From: Oxalobacteraceae bacterium AB_14 | GTDB taxonomy: Bacteria > Pseudomonadota > Gammaproteobacteria > Burkholderiales > Burkholderiaceae_D | Reading direction: 5' to 3' | Assembly: GCA_000381565.1 (NCBI GenBank) | Contig: KB906725.1 | Location: 2,986,377 to 3,050,376, forward strand | DNA: 64,000 bases | Shown here: positions 17,202-25,279 of the stretch, piece after piece | Numbering within the stretch: position 1 is the stretch's first letter | Layout of the letters: every line of letters starts with the position of its first letter | Translations under genes and position numbers: made by a program | Notes under the pieces: model-generated | The model's input: the letters and a program-made list of their open reading frames with translations, nothing else | What the model was told of the DNA's origin: nothing | The model's database searches: none

Positions 17202-17498
17202 CTATAAAGTCATTTGAGCGATGAAGGCCTGGATGGTCGCTTCGTCGCGTTTAAAATAATTCCATTGCCCCACGCGGTGCGACGTGATCAGGCCCGCCTT
17301 GAGCAGGGTGGCCAGATGCGCCGACACCGTCGATTGCGACAATGCACAACGCCGGTCGATGAGGCCGGCGCACACCCCCAGGCTCAGCGGATGCTGCTGC
17401 TCTGAGAAATACACCTCGGGCTCCTTCAGCCACGCCAGGATCTGGCGCCGCATCGGGTTGGCGAGGGCTTTGTGGATAGCGTCTATGTCCATTTGCAT
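17202..17498 (-). CDS. ArsR-family transcriptional regulator
   Basis: This 98-residue winged-helix protein has the ArsR pattern: DAIHKALANPMRRQILAWL, the recognition helix region CALSQSTVSAHLATLLKAGL and the wing ITSHRVGQWNYFKRDE. It contains two cysteines in the helix region (C43-type GVCAGLIDRRCALS), which could sense electrophiles or oxidants. It probably represses itself and the downstream Old Yellow Enzyme gene. The start at 17498 is followed upstream by an AT-rich region with an inverted repeat at 17533-17552. Confidence 0.9.
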   Translation of the reverse strand: MQMDIDAIHKALANPMRRQILAWLKEPEVYFSEQQHPLSLGVCAGLIDRRCALSQSTVSAHLATLLKAGLITSHRVGQWNYFKRDEATIQAFIAQMTL

Positions 17499-17532
17499 GT
17501 AACGATATATGGATCGTCTTTTTCCGATTTCA

Positions 17533-17552
17533 ATATCGGTATCTTACGATAT
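17533..17552. promoter_or_regulatory. Candidate ArsR operator
   Basis: ATATCG-GTATCTTA-CGATAT is a perfect 6+6 inverted repeat 35 bp upstream of the arsR-like start codon. A further AACGATAT copy lies at 17501-17508. Symmetry, AT-richness and position suggest the autoregulatory operator of the arsR/OYE operon. Confidence 0.5.
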
Positions 17553-17626
17553 AAAAGAAAAACGTGCTGGCGGCCCAAAAATCATTTATGTTATGGGAAC
17601 ATTGTTCGAAGTTTAATGAGGGCCGT

Positions 17627-18688
17627 ATGTCGAGTCATTACCTGGATGTGGCCATCGGGCTGTCCTACACTTTCCTGGCCGTGAGCCTGCTGTGCAGCGC
17701 CACCCGCGAAGCGATCGCCTCGCTGTTTCAGACCCGCGCCAAGGTGCTGCTGGACGGCGTGCTGACCATGCTGCACGAGCCGGCCGGCAAGCCTCGCCTG
17801 CGCGGCGTCATCCCGTCGATCAAGCGCTTCCTGCGCATGGACCAGGGCTTCAACCTGGCCAAGCTGGGACCGCATTCGCTGTCGGCCGCCGTGATGACCC
17901 ACCCCTTGATTACCGGATTGGCGCAGCAGGGCCGCATGCCGTCCTACATCCCGTCGGCGATATTCGCGCGGGCCTTCGTGTCGACCTTGACGGCCAAGTA
18001 CGGCAAGGGACAGACGGCGGCGCTGTTGCTGGCCAACGTGGGCAATGAGGGTTTGAGCCGCACCTTGTTGGCGTTGATGGGCGAGGGGCCGGACGACCTG
18101 GCCGCGCTGGAAAGCGCGGTGCGCACCTGGTACGACACGGTGATGGACCGCATCACCGGCTGGTACAAGCGGCGTTCACAGCTGGTGCTGTTTTGCGTCG
18201 GCCTGTTTTATGCGGGCGCGATGAACATCGATGCGCTGCAATTGAGTCAGCGCCTGTGGAGCGACAACGCGGCGGCGGCAACGCTGGCGCAGCAGGGCGC
18301 CGACGCCATCGCGGCCGGCCGCATGAAGCCGGTCGCGGCGGCGGTGACCGGTGCGCCGGCTGCCACGCCGTTGAGCCAGGTGCTGGAAGCGAAAAAAGAT
18401 AGTCAGGCGGTGCTGGCGCTGCCGATAGGTTGGCCGTCGTCGCGCTTTGCGGCGGCCGGCGGCCAAGGCGTGGGCGCCTTCATGGCGGCGCTGGCGTTCG
18501 CGCTGATGGGCTGGATCGTCACCGCCTTCGCCTCCTCGCTGGGCGCGCCGTTCTGGTTCGACGGCATCGGCTGGCTGCTGGCCCTGCGCGGCAGCGGCGC
18601 CAAGCCGGCCACCGAGCAGCCGGCGCCGGTGGTGATCGAGACCATCAGCTTGCCGAGCCTGAACGGCGCCAAGCCGGCCGGCGCTTAG
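17627..18688 (+). CDS. Membrane protein of unknown function
   Basis: From the ATG at 17627 (MSSHYLDVAIGLSYTFLAVS) the protein is 353 residues, with an N-terminal hydrophobic segment, a cytoplasmic-like domain of about 150 residues, a second hydrophobic stretch (LVLFCVGLFYAGAMNIDAL) and a C-terminal pair (AFMAALAFALMGWIVTAFAS). I do not recognise a named family with confidence. A GAGGG ribosome binding site sits 6 bp upstream; the frame is open further upstream but without initiation signals. Its stop overlaps the end of the convergent DUF1304 gene by 4 bp. Confidence 0.75.
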   Translation: MSSHYLDVAIGLSYTFLAVSLLCSATREAIASLFQTRAKVLLDGVLTMLHEPAGKPRLRGVIPSIKRFLRMDQGFNLAKLGPHSLSAAVMTHPLITGLAQQGRMPSYIPSAIFARAFVSTLTAKYGKGQTAALLLANVGNEGLSRTLLALMGEGPDDLAALESAVRTWYDTVMDRITGWYKRRSQLVLFCVGLFYAGAMNIDALQLSQRLWSDNAAAATLAQQGADAIAAGRMKPVAAAVTGAPAATPLSQVLEAKKDSQAVLALPIGWPSSRFAAAGGQGVGAFMAALAFALMGWIVTAFASSLGAPFWFDGIGWLLALRGSGAKPATEQPAPVVIETISLPSLNGAKPAGA

Positions 18689-19044
18689 CCGGCGAAGTGC
18701 AGGGCCAGCGCGATCAGCGCCGGCAGGGTCTGGATCAGCAGGATCGAGCGCTTGACCGTGACGCCGCCCCACACGCCGGCCACCGCTACGCAAGCCAGGC
18801 CGAACACGGTGAAGGCCGAGGCGATGGCCGGATTCGGATGCACAAAGCCGACCACCAGCGCCGCCACCAGGAAGCCGTTGTAGCAACCCTGGTTGGACAT
18901 GGCCGGCTGGACGATGTCGGCCTTTTCCTGCGTCAGCCCGAACACGCGGCGGCCGCGCGATTGAAACAGCACCGTTTCCAACAGCACGATGTAGACATGT
19001 ATCAGCGCCACCAGGCCGGTGACAATCTGCGCCAGTAATTGCAT
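18685..19044 (-). CDS. DUF1304 membrane protein
   Basis: This 119-residue protein has four hydrophobic helices and the DUF1304 pattern: LIHVYIVLLETVLFQ near the start, AMSNQGCYNGFLVAAL in the middle and VWGGVTVKRSILLIQTLPAL near the end. Family function is unknown. It is transcribed alone, convergent with the membrane protein gene that overlaps it by 4 bp. An AGGAGGA-type ribosome binding site precedes the ATG at 19044. Confidence 0.9.
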   Translation of the reverse strand: MQLLAQIVTGLVALIHVYIVLLETVLFQSRGRRVFGLTQEKADIVQPAMSNQGCYNGFLVAALVVGFVHPNPAIASAFTVFGLACVAVAGVWGGVTVKRSILLIQTLPALIALALHFAG

Positions 19045-19159
19045 GGATGCTCCTCCTTGTTATTGATGAAGCATTATGGCCTGTGGCGGGGGCGGCGGGA
19101 AGCCATCAGCAGAGTTTGGCTGCCGATGCTATAGTTTCCGGCAATTTTGGAGACACTTG

Positions 19160-19477
19160 ATGACCTGGATAATCCTCATCCTGGCCGGCCTGCTGGAAGT
19201 GGCGTGGGCGGTCGGACTCAAATACACCGACGGCTTCAGCAAACCGCTGCCGACGGCATTGACGCTGGCCGCGATGGCCGGCAGCGTCGCCTTGCTGGGC
19301 CTGGCGCTGCGCACGCTGCCGCTGGGCACGGCCTATGCGATCTGGACCGGCATCGGCACCGTCGGCACCGTGATCTTCGGCATCGTCGTGCTCAACGAAC
19401 CGGCCAGCGCATTGCGCGTGGGCTGCATCGCCATGATCGTCGGCGGCATCGTCGGCCTGAAGCTGTCGACCGTCTGA
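19160..19477 (+). CDS. sugE: SMR-family transporter SugE
   Basis: This 105-residue protein has four transmembrane helices and the SMR signatures WIILILAGLLEVAWAVGLK (Glu in helix 1 is the coupling residue) and GTAYAIWTGIGTVGTVIFGI. The LKYTDGFS segment is characteristic of SugE rather than EmrE. SugE-type SMR proteins export quaternary ammonium compounds and, in many species, guanidinium. The ATG at 19160 is preceded by GGAGACACTTG. I saw no guanidine riboswitch upstream. The frame remains open to 19076 but without similarity. Confidence 0.92.
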   Translation: MTWIILILAGLLEVAWAVGLKYTDGFSKPLPTALTLAAMAGSVALLGLALRTLPLGTAYAIWTGIGTVGTVIFGIVVLNEPASALRVGCIAMIVGGIVGLKLSTV

Positions 19478-20437
19478 TCAGAAGCCGGGATTGGCGCGTG
19501 TGAGGTAATACCATTCGCTGTTGGCGCCGGCCGCGGCGTCGGGGAACAGGATGCGGCCGTCGAACTCGGCCAGCACCGGCGTGCCGTCGGCGCGCGTGCC
19601 GATCTGCTCGCCTTGCCGCACCGGATCGAAGCTGGACCAGGCGCGGCTGAAGCGGTCGTCGGCATGCTGCTTGTCGTAGACCGCGACCATGCTGAGCGCC
19701 TCCATCGCCTCGTCGGCGATCGGCGGCGGCGACGGCGCATCGATCAGGCCGAGGAAGGCGAGGGTGTTGACGATGGCGCGATAGCCGACCTCGGGCGCTT
19801 GCGGATCGGCGTGCTGGCCGCATTCGAGCGTCAGCGCGTAGCCGCCGGTGCTGCGCATGTATTCGGTGGTGCCCATGCCGTAGCGCAGCACGGTTTCCAG
19901 CTGACTATCGTCGCGCAGGCGGCGCTGCACGCCGGCACCGTAGGTGCGCAGCCAGCCGTCGACAAAGCGCCGCACGCCGAGCCGGCGCGCCAGCGCGCGC
20001 TCCTGCCGCTCGTGTTGGAACGGTTCCAGCGGGCCGTCGTTGTTGCGCGGGCCGACCATGACGAACGGCTCGCTGGCGGCGTTGAACGAATGCAGGTCCA
20101 GCAGCACATCATGCTGAGCCAACAGCGGGCACAGCCAGTTGGCCACGCGGTCTTCGAAGTCTTGCGGGTTCGGATTGGGGAACAGATTGCGGTTCAGGTT
20201 GCGTTCGCCGGAGCGTTCGCCCTTGGCGTAGGCAAGTGGATTGGCGACCGGGACGAAGGTGACGCTGCCGTTGCGTATCGTCAGTTCGCCGCTATCGAGC
20301 TGCTGCATCACGCGCGTGATGGCCTGGGTGCCGCAGGTCTCGTTGCCGTGCACGGCGCCGGTGACGATCAGCCGCGTCGATGGTTGTGGACTGCTGTATT
20401 GAACGGCTTTCAATTGCACTGTGCCGGCGGCTGTCAT
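19478..20437 (-). CDS. Succinylglutamate desuccinylase/aspartoacylase-family zinc hydrolase
   Basis: This 319-residue M14-like protein carries the zinc ligands in VTGAVHGNETCGTQAI (HxxE) and LLDLHSFNA (His). It also has the ERNLNRNLFPNP arginine and asparagine motif that binds the substrate carboxylate, and the TLECGQH glutamate. Family members deacylate N-acyl amino acids. The C-terminal beta domain (GEQIGTRADGTPVLAEFDG) is also present. The specific amide substrate is unknown, and no arginine-degradation (ast) genes are nearby. It abuts sugE end to end. Confidence 0.88.
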   Translation of the reverse strand: MTAAGTVQLKAVQYSSPQPSTRLIVTGAVHGNETCGTQAITRVMQQLDSGELTIRNGSVTFVPVANPLAYAKGERSGERNLNRNLFPNPNPQDFEDRVANWLCPLLAQHDVLLDLHSFNAASEPFVMVGPRNNDGPLEPFQHERQERALARRLGVRRFVDGWLRTYGAGVQRRLRDDSQLETVLRYGMGTTEYMRSTGGYALTLECGQHADPQAPEVGYRAIVNTLAFLGLIDAPSPPPIADEAMEALSMVAVYDKQHADDRFSRAWSSFDPVRQGEQIGTRADGTPVLAEFDGRILFPDAAAGANSEWYYLTRANPGF

Positions 20438-20524
20438 GCGCGCTCCCCTGCCTGTCGAAATACGCAGTTTATACGCAAACGGGGCGGTGTGTTGCGGGAA
20501 GGGCGCACTGGCCGTCGTGGCGGA

Positions 20525-20893
20525 TCAGCCCGGGTGGGGGTCGTTCTGGATTTGCGGATCGTGCGAAAACTCCAGTCCGTCCTTATCTTTAAATTTGAGA
20601 TTGATCGCCAGCGTCAGCTTTTCGGAATTTGCGTCGCTGAAAGTCAGTAACTTGCCGCTGACGCTGACGCTGGCCGTACTCAGCTGATTGTTGTTTTCTG
20701 GTTTGACGGCCATGCCGGTGAAGACGATGTCGTACCCGTCCGTATCGATGATTTGATAGTTGATGACCGTATCGGATTCGGTCACCAGCGGCGCCGGTGG
20801 CTCAGTATGTACAATATATTTGCCAGGCCTGTCGCCGGGCTTGACGGAAACCAGAATGTCGATGAAGGCAGTTGCGCTAAAGGTGTCGCTCAT
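20525..20893 (-). CDS. Small conserved protein coupled to the STAND regulator
   Basis: This 122-residue, acidic, beta-rich protein has no signal peptide. It begins MSDTFSATAFIDILVSVKPG and ends DPQIQNDPHPG, with alternating hydrophobic strands and no cysteines, suggesting a small beta sandwich. I do not recognise a function. Its ATG overlaps the stop of the 1090-residue STAND ATPase gene by 4 bp (ATGA), so the two are translationally coupled and probably act together. Confidence 0.75.
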   Translation of the reverse strand: MSDTFSATAFIDILVSVKPGDRPGKYIVHTEPPAPLVTESDTVINYQIIDTDGYDIVFTGMAVKPENNNQLSTASVSVSGKLLTFSDANSEKLTLAINLKFKDKDGLEFSHDPQIQNDPHPG

Positions 20894-23800
20894 GAGGTCG
20901 CTTTCTTTGGTGGGTGGGTCGAAAGGTAATGCAGGTAAACAGGGTCGCGATACGACATCGTATCTAGTTGCCGGCGTACGGGGGCGACAATGTCGTGTTG
21001 ATCAAGGCAGGCATGGACCAATACCCAAGGCGCCATCAGGTGAAAGTCCGCGCTGTCTTTTGCGAGCGGGCGCAGCATCGTCTGCACGGCCAGGCACTGG
21101 CGCTTGCTGGCGTTTGGATCCTGACCTTCTCTCAGAGATGATTCGAGCAGCAGTGCGTTGATCAACATGTTGCGAATGGCATTGTCGGTCGGTGTGGCGG
21201 CATGTAACTGCGCCAGTTTGCTGACTGCCGGCGCGAGGCTGTCCACAGCCTCGCGCGGGAGCTGCTGGCGCCGCAGCACGACCGCTTTTTGGAATTGCAC
21301 ACTTGCCTGCATAGTCTGGAGCAAGACATTTTGCGGGTCCAGTCCGCTCAGTTCGGCAAAGTCCCGCTGCAATTTGGCCAGTTGAGCTAGTAATGGTGCG
21401 GCGCTGGTTTGCCCATCGGTCTCGATCATGCGCAGTTCTGCGAAATAAAGATTGCGCTGCCAGACGCGGTTGCTGCTGTCCTTGTTGTAAATGGAACCTA
21501 ATAGAGTGTGTGCCTGTTCTGCCGCGGTATGGCTGGCGCGCAAATCTCCGCGCGCCTGACTCAGCTCAGACTGATGTGACCAGGCCGCAGCGAGTTGCTT
21601 TACCCAGCGGCTTTCTGCTGGAAATTTCGTGTGCAGCGTCTGCAGCAGCGTCATCTCTTGGGCATACAGTTGCTCAGCATCGGCAAGGAATCCCAGTTGC
21701 ATCTTGGCGCTGGCCTGCCACGAAAGGCTGTCGGCCAAGTCCGCAATCAGTTGTTTGTCCTCGGGGGAGCGGGCCAGTGCGCGGGTTTTCAACTGAACCG
21801 ACAGTGCAAACTCGGCTGCCGCGCGCTTTACTTCCCCGCGCTGCAACGCCAGGCTTCCCAGACTGTTGTGGGCATAGGATTGTTCAATCAGGCTGTCGAC
21901 CGCGTCGGGCGCTATGGCGGCCTGACGATCGGCATAAATGCGGTATTCATCCAGATACCGATCGGCGGCATCCCATTGCTTGCGTTCGACGTGAATTTGC
22001 CCGAGCCAGAAAGCGTTTTCGCCCGCGCTCTTGAGTAAGGCCAGCTCGGTTGGCTTGGCGCGCAATTGCTGTTGCAAGATGTCGCGACCGGCCAACAGCG
22101 CGATGTTCGCGCCAATCGGATCGCTGCGGGCGATTTTCACCTCCGACAGTACTTGCAATGATTTGGCGCGTTGCGCCATCGCAGTGTCTCCCTCGCCGTT
22201 GCGCCGAGGATCGGACAGGTATTTGAGTGCGCGGTTGCTGACGCTGTCGAGCAGGTCCAGCTTGCCCAGCGGGCGCAGCTTGTCGACGAAGTCACCCAGC
22301 ATATAGCCCATCAACTCTTCGGCCTCGGTGCGGTGCTGCTCGGCGGCCTGCTGCGCCGAGCGCGCCATCAGGTACAGGCCGCCGGCCAGCAGTGCCAGGC
22401 CGGCCATGACGATGGTGATCGTTAATCGCAATCGCTCGCCGCGCCGCACGCCTTGTAGCGAGGCGTGGACAAATGCCTGTTCCAGCGGCGTGAAGCTGAA
22501 GTTGCTGGTCTTGAGCAGCAGGCGCGCTTGATTGGCCTGGGTGCCGGATGGCAGCAGCATGTCGAGTTTACGGCCGCTGTCCTGCCAGCGTTTGGCTTGC
22601 GCGCTGATGCGGCTGCGCACCTGCAAGGCCTGGCGGTGTTCCTCGATCCACGCGACCACGCGCGGCCAGCGCCGCAGCAGTGCTTCGTGGGCGATGCCGA
22701 ACGCCGGCGCGCCGCCATGCAGATCGCTGACGAACAGGTGGGCATCGACCAGCGCCTGCACCAGACCGTGATCGGCCTCGTCGCGCAGCGCCGACCAAGG
22801 CACGCGGCGCGAGGTGACGGTCGATTCGTCTTCCGCCACCAGCACCAGTTGCGACAGCACATGCGGCAGCGCGGCGATCTGCGCGCTGCCCAGCGCCGAG
22901 ATGACTTGCTCCGCGCGCGCGCCGATCGCGCCTTCCAGCCCGCCCAGCGCATGGAAGCTGGCATGGCTCAGCTCGCCGTCGGGAGTGCGCAGTCGGTACA
23001 GCTCTTGCAGGCAGTATTGCAGCAGCGGCAGCGTGTCCGGGCCGGCCCTGGCGGCGTCGATCAACACCTGGTCCAGCGACTCGCCGCTGGTCGCGTCGAC
23101 CGTGTAGCGCAGCTGCGCTACTTGCACCGGGTGGCGGATGATCTGGGCGATGTCGGCCGCGCCGGGCGGCGCCAGGTCGAAGTGGCCGCCGCGCAGCTTC
23201 ATGCTCATCAACGCCGGGTAGGCCGTCAGGTGAGGGTAGAAGTCGTTGCGGCAAGCCAGCACGAGCAGGATGCAGCCGGCACGCGCCAGCTGGTCGAGCA
23301 CGTGGATAAAGTTCGTCCGCTCCTGTTCGCCGATATGGGGCAGGCGGAAGATGGCTTCGAAACGGTCGATGAACAGCATCAGCCGGATCGATGGCAACTG
23401 CGCTTGCAGCTGGGCGATCAGGCCCGGCAGGTCTTGCGCCATGCGTTGGGCCAGCGTCGCGGCGCTGGTGTTCTCAAACAGCAGGCGACCGTCCAGCTCG
23501 GCATCAAGCAGCACGCTGGCCAGCGTGTCGAGCAGGCCGGCCTGGCCCATGTCGGCGCAGTCCAGCTGCAGATGGCTGGCGATCGCCAGGCCGGACTCGG
23601 CCGGCGCGGCGCCCGCCTTCAGGGCCGGGATCAGGCCGGCTTGCACCAGCGAGGTCTTGCCGGCGCCGGACGGTCCCAGCACCATCACCATCGCGCAGGC
23701 CGCCTGCACCTGGCTGACCACCACCTGCACCAGTTGATCGACGCCGAGCTTGCGGCCGAAGAAGATCGCGGCGTGCTGCTCCTCGAACGCCTCCAGGCCG

Positions 23801-24162
23801 CGGAACGGCGAGGCGTGCAGCCAGCTGCCGTTGCTGACGTCGTCGTCGTAGCTCAGCTCGGCCAGCAGGCGATAGCCGCGCTTGCGGATGGTTTCGATAT
23901 AGCGCGGCTCGACCGCCGAATCGTCCAGCGCCCGGCGCAGCTGGGTGATGATTTTGTGGATCGCGTTGTCGCTGGGGGAGACGTCGCCCCAACACGCATC
24001 AAGCAAGGTTTCGGCGGAGACCACCACATGCGGATGTTTGCACAGATGCAACAAAACATCCATGGCACGCGGCTCCAGTTGGCGATTCAGGTCGCCGCAA
24101 CTGAGTGTATTGGTGGCGGGATCGACCCGCCACTGCCCGAAACGAAAGCTTTTGTGGTTCAC
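20890..24162 (-). CDS. Winged-helix / nSTAND ATPase / transmembrane / TPR-like regulator
   Basis: The 1090-residue protein begins with an OmpR/CadC-type winged helix (1-103: LEPRAMDVLLHLCKHPHVVV, then IRKRGYRLLAE). A STAND-type NTPase follows, with Walker A LGPSGAGKTSL (163-170) and Walker B IRLMLFIDRFEAIF (near 260-272), preceded by the SPFRGLEAFEEQHAAIFFGR entry motif of the nSTAND1 group. A single transmembrane helix at about 580-600 is followed by helical TPR-like repeats (about 620-1060). By analogy with CadC and other STAND proteins it should sense a signal through the C-terminal repeats and switch DNA binding in an ATP-dependent way. Targets are unknown; the divergent operon at 24334 is the nearest candidate. 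Confidence 0.85.
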   Translation of the reverse strand: MNHKSFRFGQWRVDPATNTLSCGDLNRQLEPRAMDVLLHLCKHPHVVVSAETLLDACWGDVSPSDNAIHKIITQLRRALDDSAVEPRYIETIRKRGYRLLAELSYDDDVSNGSWLHASPFRGLEAFEEQHAAIFFGRKLGVDQLVQVVVSQVQAACAMVMVLGPSGAGKTSLVQAGLIPALKAGAAPAESGLAIASHLQLDCADMGQAGLLDTLASVLLDAELDGRLLFENTSAATLAQRMAQDLPGLIAQLQAQLPSIRLMLFIDRFEAIFRLPHIGEQERTNFIHVLDQLARAGCILLVLACRNDFYPHLTAYPALMSMKLRGGHFDLAPPGAADIAQIIRHPVQVAQLRYTVDATSGESLDQVLIDAARAGPDTLPLLQYCLQELYRLRTPDGELSHASFHALGGLEGAIGARAEQVISALGSAQIAALPHVLSQLVLVAEDESTVTSRRVPWSALRDEADHGLVQALVDAHLFVSDLHGGAPAFGIAHEALLRRWPRVVAWIEEHRQALQVRSRISAQAKRWQDSGRKLDMLLPSGTQANQARLLLKTSNFSFTPLEQAFVHASLQGVRRGERLRLTITIVMAGLALLAGGLYLMARSAQQAAEQHRTEAEELMGYMLGDFVDKLRPLGKLDLLDSVSNRALKYLSDPRRNGEGDTAMAQRAKSLQVLSEVKIARSDPIGANIALLAGRDILQQQLRAKPTELALLKSAGENAFWLGQIHVERKQWDAADRYLDEYRIYADRQAAIAPDAVDSLIEQSYAHNSLGSLALQRGEVKRAAAEFALSVQLKTRALARSPEDKQLIADLADSLSWQASAKMQLGFLADAEQLYAQEMTLLQTLHTKFPAESRWVKQLAAAWSHQSELSQARGDLRASHTAAEQAHTLLGSIYNKDSSNRVWQRNLYFAELRMIETDGQTSAAPLLAQLAKLQRDFAELSGLDPQNVLLQTMQASVQFQKAVVLRRQQLPREAVDSLAPAVSKLAQLHAATPTDNAIRNMLINALLLESSLREGQDPNASKRQCLAVQTMLRPLAKDSADFHLMAPWVLVHACLDQHDIVAPVRRQLDTMSYRDPVYLHYLSTHPPKKATS

Positions 24163-24333
24163 ACGGACCTTCTTTGTTCAGTAATAAAGGCTTTGTAATC
24201 AATGATTTGGACTTCGGAAGGTTTTCGGAAGGCCAAATTTGGATGGAATGACTACAGTTGTTTCATATCTACATCTTTTGCAAATACTAACATTAACAGG
24301 GGGAAACCACAGCCCCCATCTACCGGAGAAGTC

Positions 24334-24972
24334 ATGATTGTTCTGACTGGCCTGAAAGCGCCGTTTGAATTGACGCAGCACGCCATTGCCATCAAACAGC
24401 AGGGGATAGATTTCGCGATCCGTTATTACAGCCACCAGGCGGGCAAGAGCCTGTCGCTGGCCGAGGCGCGTTCGCTGACCGACGCCAGCATCCAGATCGG
24501 CGCGCTGTGGCAGGCGGGAGGCGACCACCTGAACTATTTCAGCCGCGCGCAAGGTTGCGCCGACGGCGCCGCCGCCTACCTGATGGCGCAGCAGGTCATC
24601 ACCCAGCCGTCCGGCTCGGCGATATACTTTGCGGTGGATTTCAATCCATCGATGGAAGCCATCGCCGGCCCGGTCAGCGCGTATTTCGACGGCGTTAACC
24701 AAGCGTTCCGGGCGGCCGGGCCGGGCGAGCCCAGGTATCAGGTCGGCGTCTACGGTTCGGGCGCTTGCTGCGAGGAGATGTTGCTCAGGGGACTGGCGGC
24801 GCTGAGCTGGTTGTCGCCGTCGCCGGATTACCATGGCTCGCGCGACTATGTCGGTTTCAACCTCAAGCAACTGGCGGCCGCCAGCCTGCCGGTCGATGAC
24901 GGAAAACACATCAGCGTCGACCTGACGCGCACCAACGACGGCTATCCGGCAGGCCTGTTCAGGGTGTTGTGA
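24334..24972 (+). CDS. DUF1906 glycoside-hydrolase-like protein (Rv2525c type)
   Basis: This 212-residue protein fits the DUF1906/GH25-like TIM barrel: GIDFAIRYYSHQAGKSLSL, a central IYFAVDFNPS strand with acidic residues and a QVGVYGSGACCEEML strand. Rv2525c-type proteins have a lysozyme-like fold. No Sec signal peptide is present, so secretion would need another route. The ATG at 24334 has a GGAG ribosome binding site; the 44-codon upstream extension is rejected. Its stop overlaps the next gene by one base, and the operon is divergent from the STAND regulator. Confidence 0.85.
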   Translation: MIVLTGLKAPFELTQHAIAIKQQGIDFAIRYYSHQAGKSLSLAEARSLTDASIQIGALWQAGGDHLNYFSRAQGCADGAAAYLMAQQVITQPSGSAIYFAVDFNPSMEAIAGPVSAYFDGVNQAFRAAGPGEPRYQVGVYGSGACCEEMLLRGLAALSWLSPSPDYHGSRDYVGFNLKQLAAASLPVDDGKHISVDLTRTNDGYPAGLFRVL

Positions 24973-25262
24973 TGCAGACCATATTGTTCACCGAAGCCGT
25001 CACGCTGAAGACGGTCAAGCCGTCCAAGACGATTTTTCTTAACAATACGGGCCAGGATGTGGTGCTGAAGTTCGTGACGGCGCCGGACATGCTGCTGTCG
25101 GCCTACACCATCAGCAACGGCGTCAGCGCGGCGATCGACAGCATCCGGCTTGGCACCACCGATTATTACTCCGGCCACAGCCACAACTTCGCGATCGCCG
25201 CTGGCAGCACGGCGGTGCTGAACGTGGCCAACAACGTCCTCAATATGGTGATTTCACCCTGA
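24972..25262 (+). CDS. Small beta-rich protein following the DUF1906 gene
   Basis: This 96-residue protein starts MQTILFTEAVTLKTVKPSKT and has alternating hydrophobic strands with no signal peptide and no cysteines. I do not recognise a family. Its ATG overlaps the TGA of the DUF1906 gene (TGATG), so it is co-translated with it, and the acyltransferase follows 17 bp later. Confidence 0.75.
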   Translation: MQTILFTEAVTLKTVKPSKTIFLNNTGQDVVLKFVTAPDMLLSAYTISNGVSAAIDSIRLGTTDYYSGHSHNFAIAAGSTAVLNVANNVLNMVISP

Positions 25263-25279
25263 TTTGTTAAGATGCGCGC

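Noticed and set aside
19076..19159. Guanidine riboswitch or longer start for sugE
   Set aside because: No ykkC-type hairpins with ACG-containing loops or conserved core were seen, and the extension has no similarity to SMR proteins.
22465..24198. 577-residue plus-strand frame across the STAND gene
   Set aside because: Composition typical of a shadow frame, no start signals, and the minus strand encodes a full winged-helix/STAND protein.
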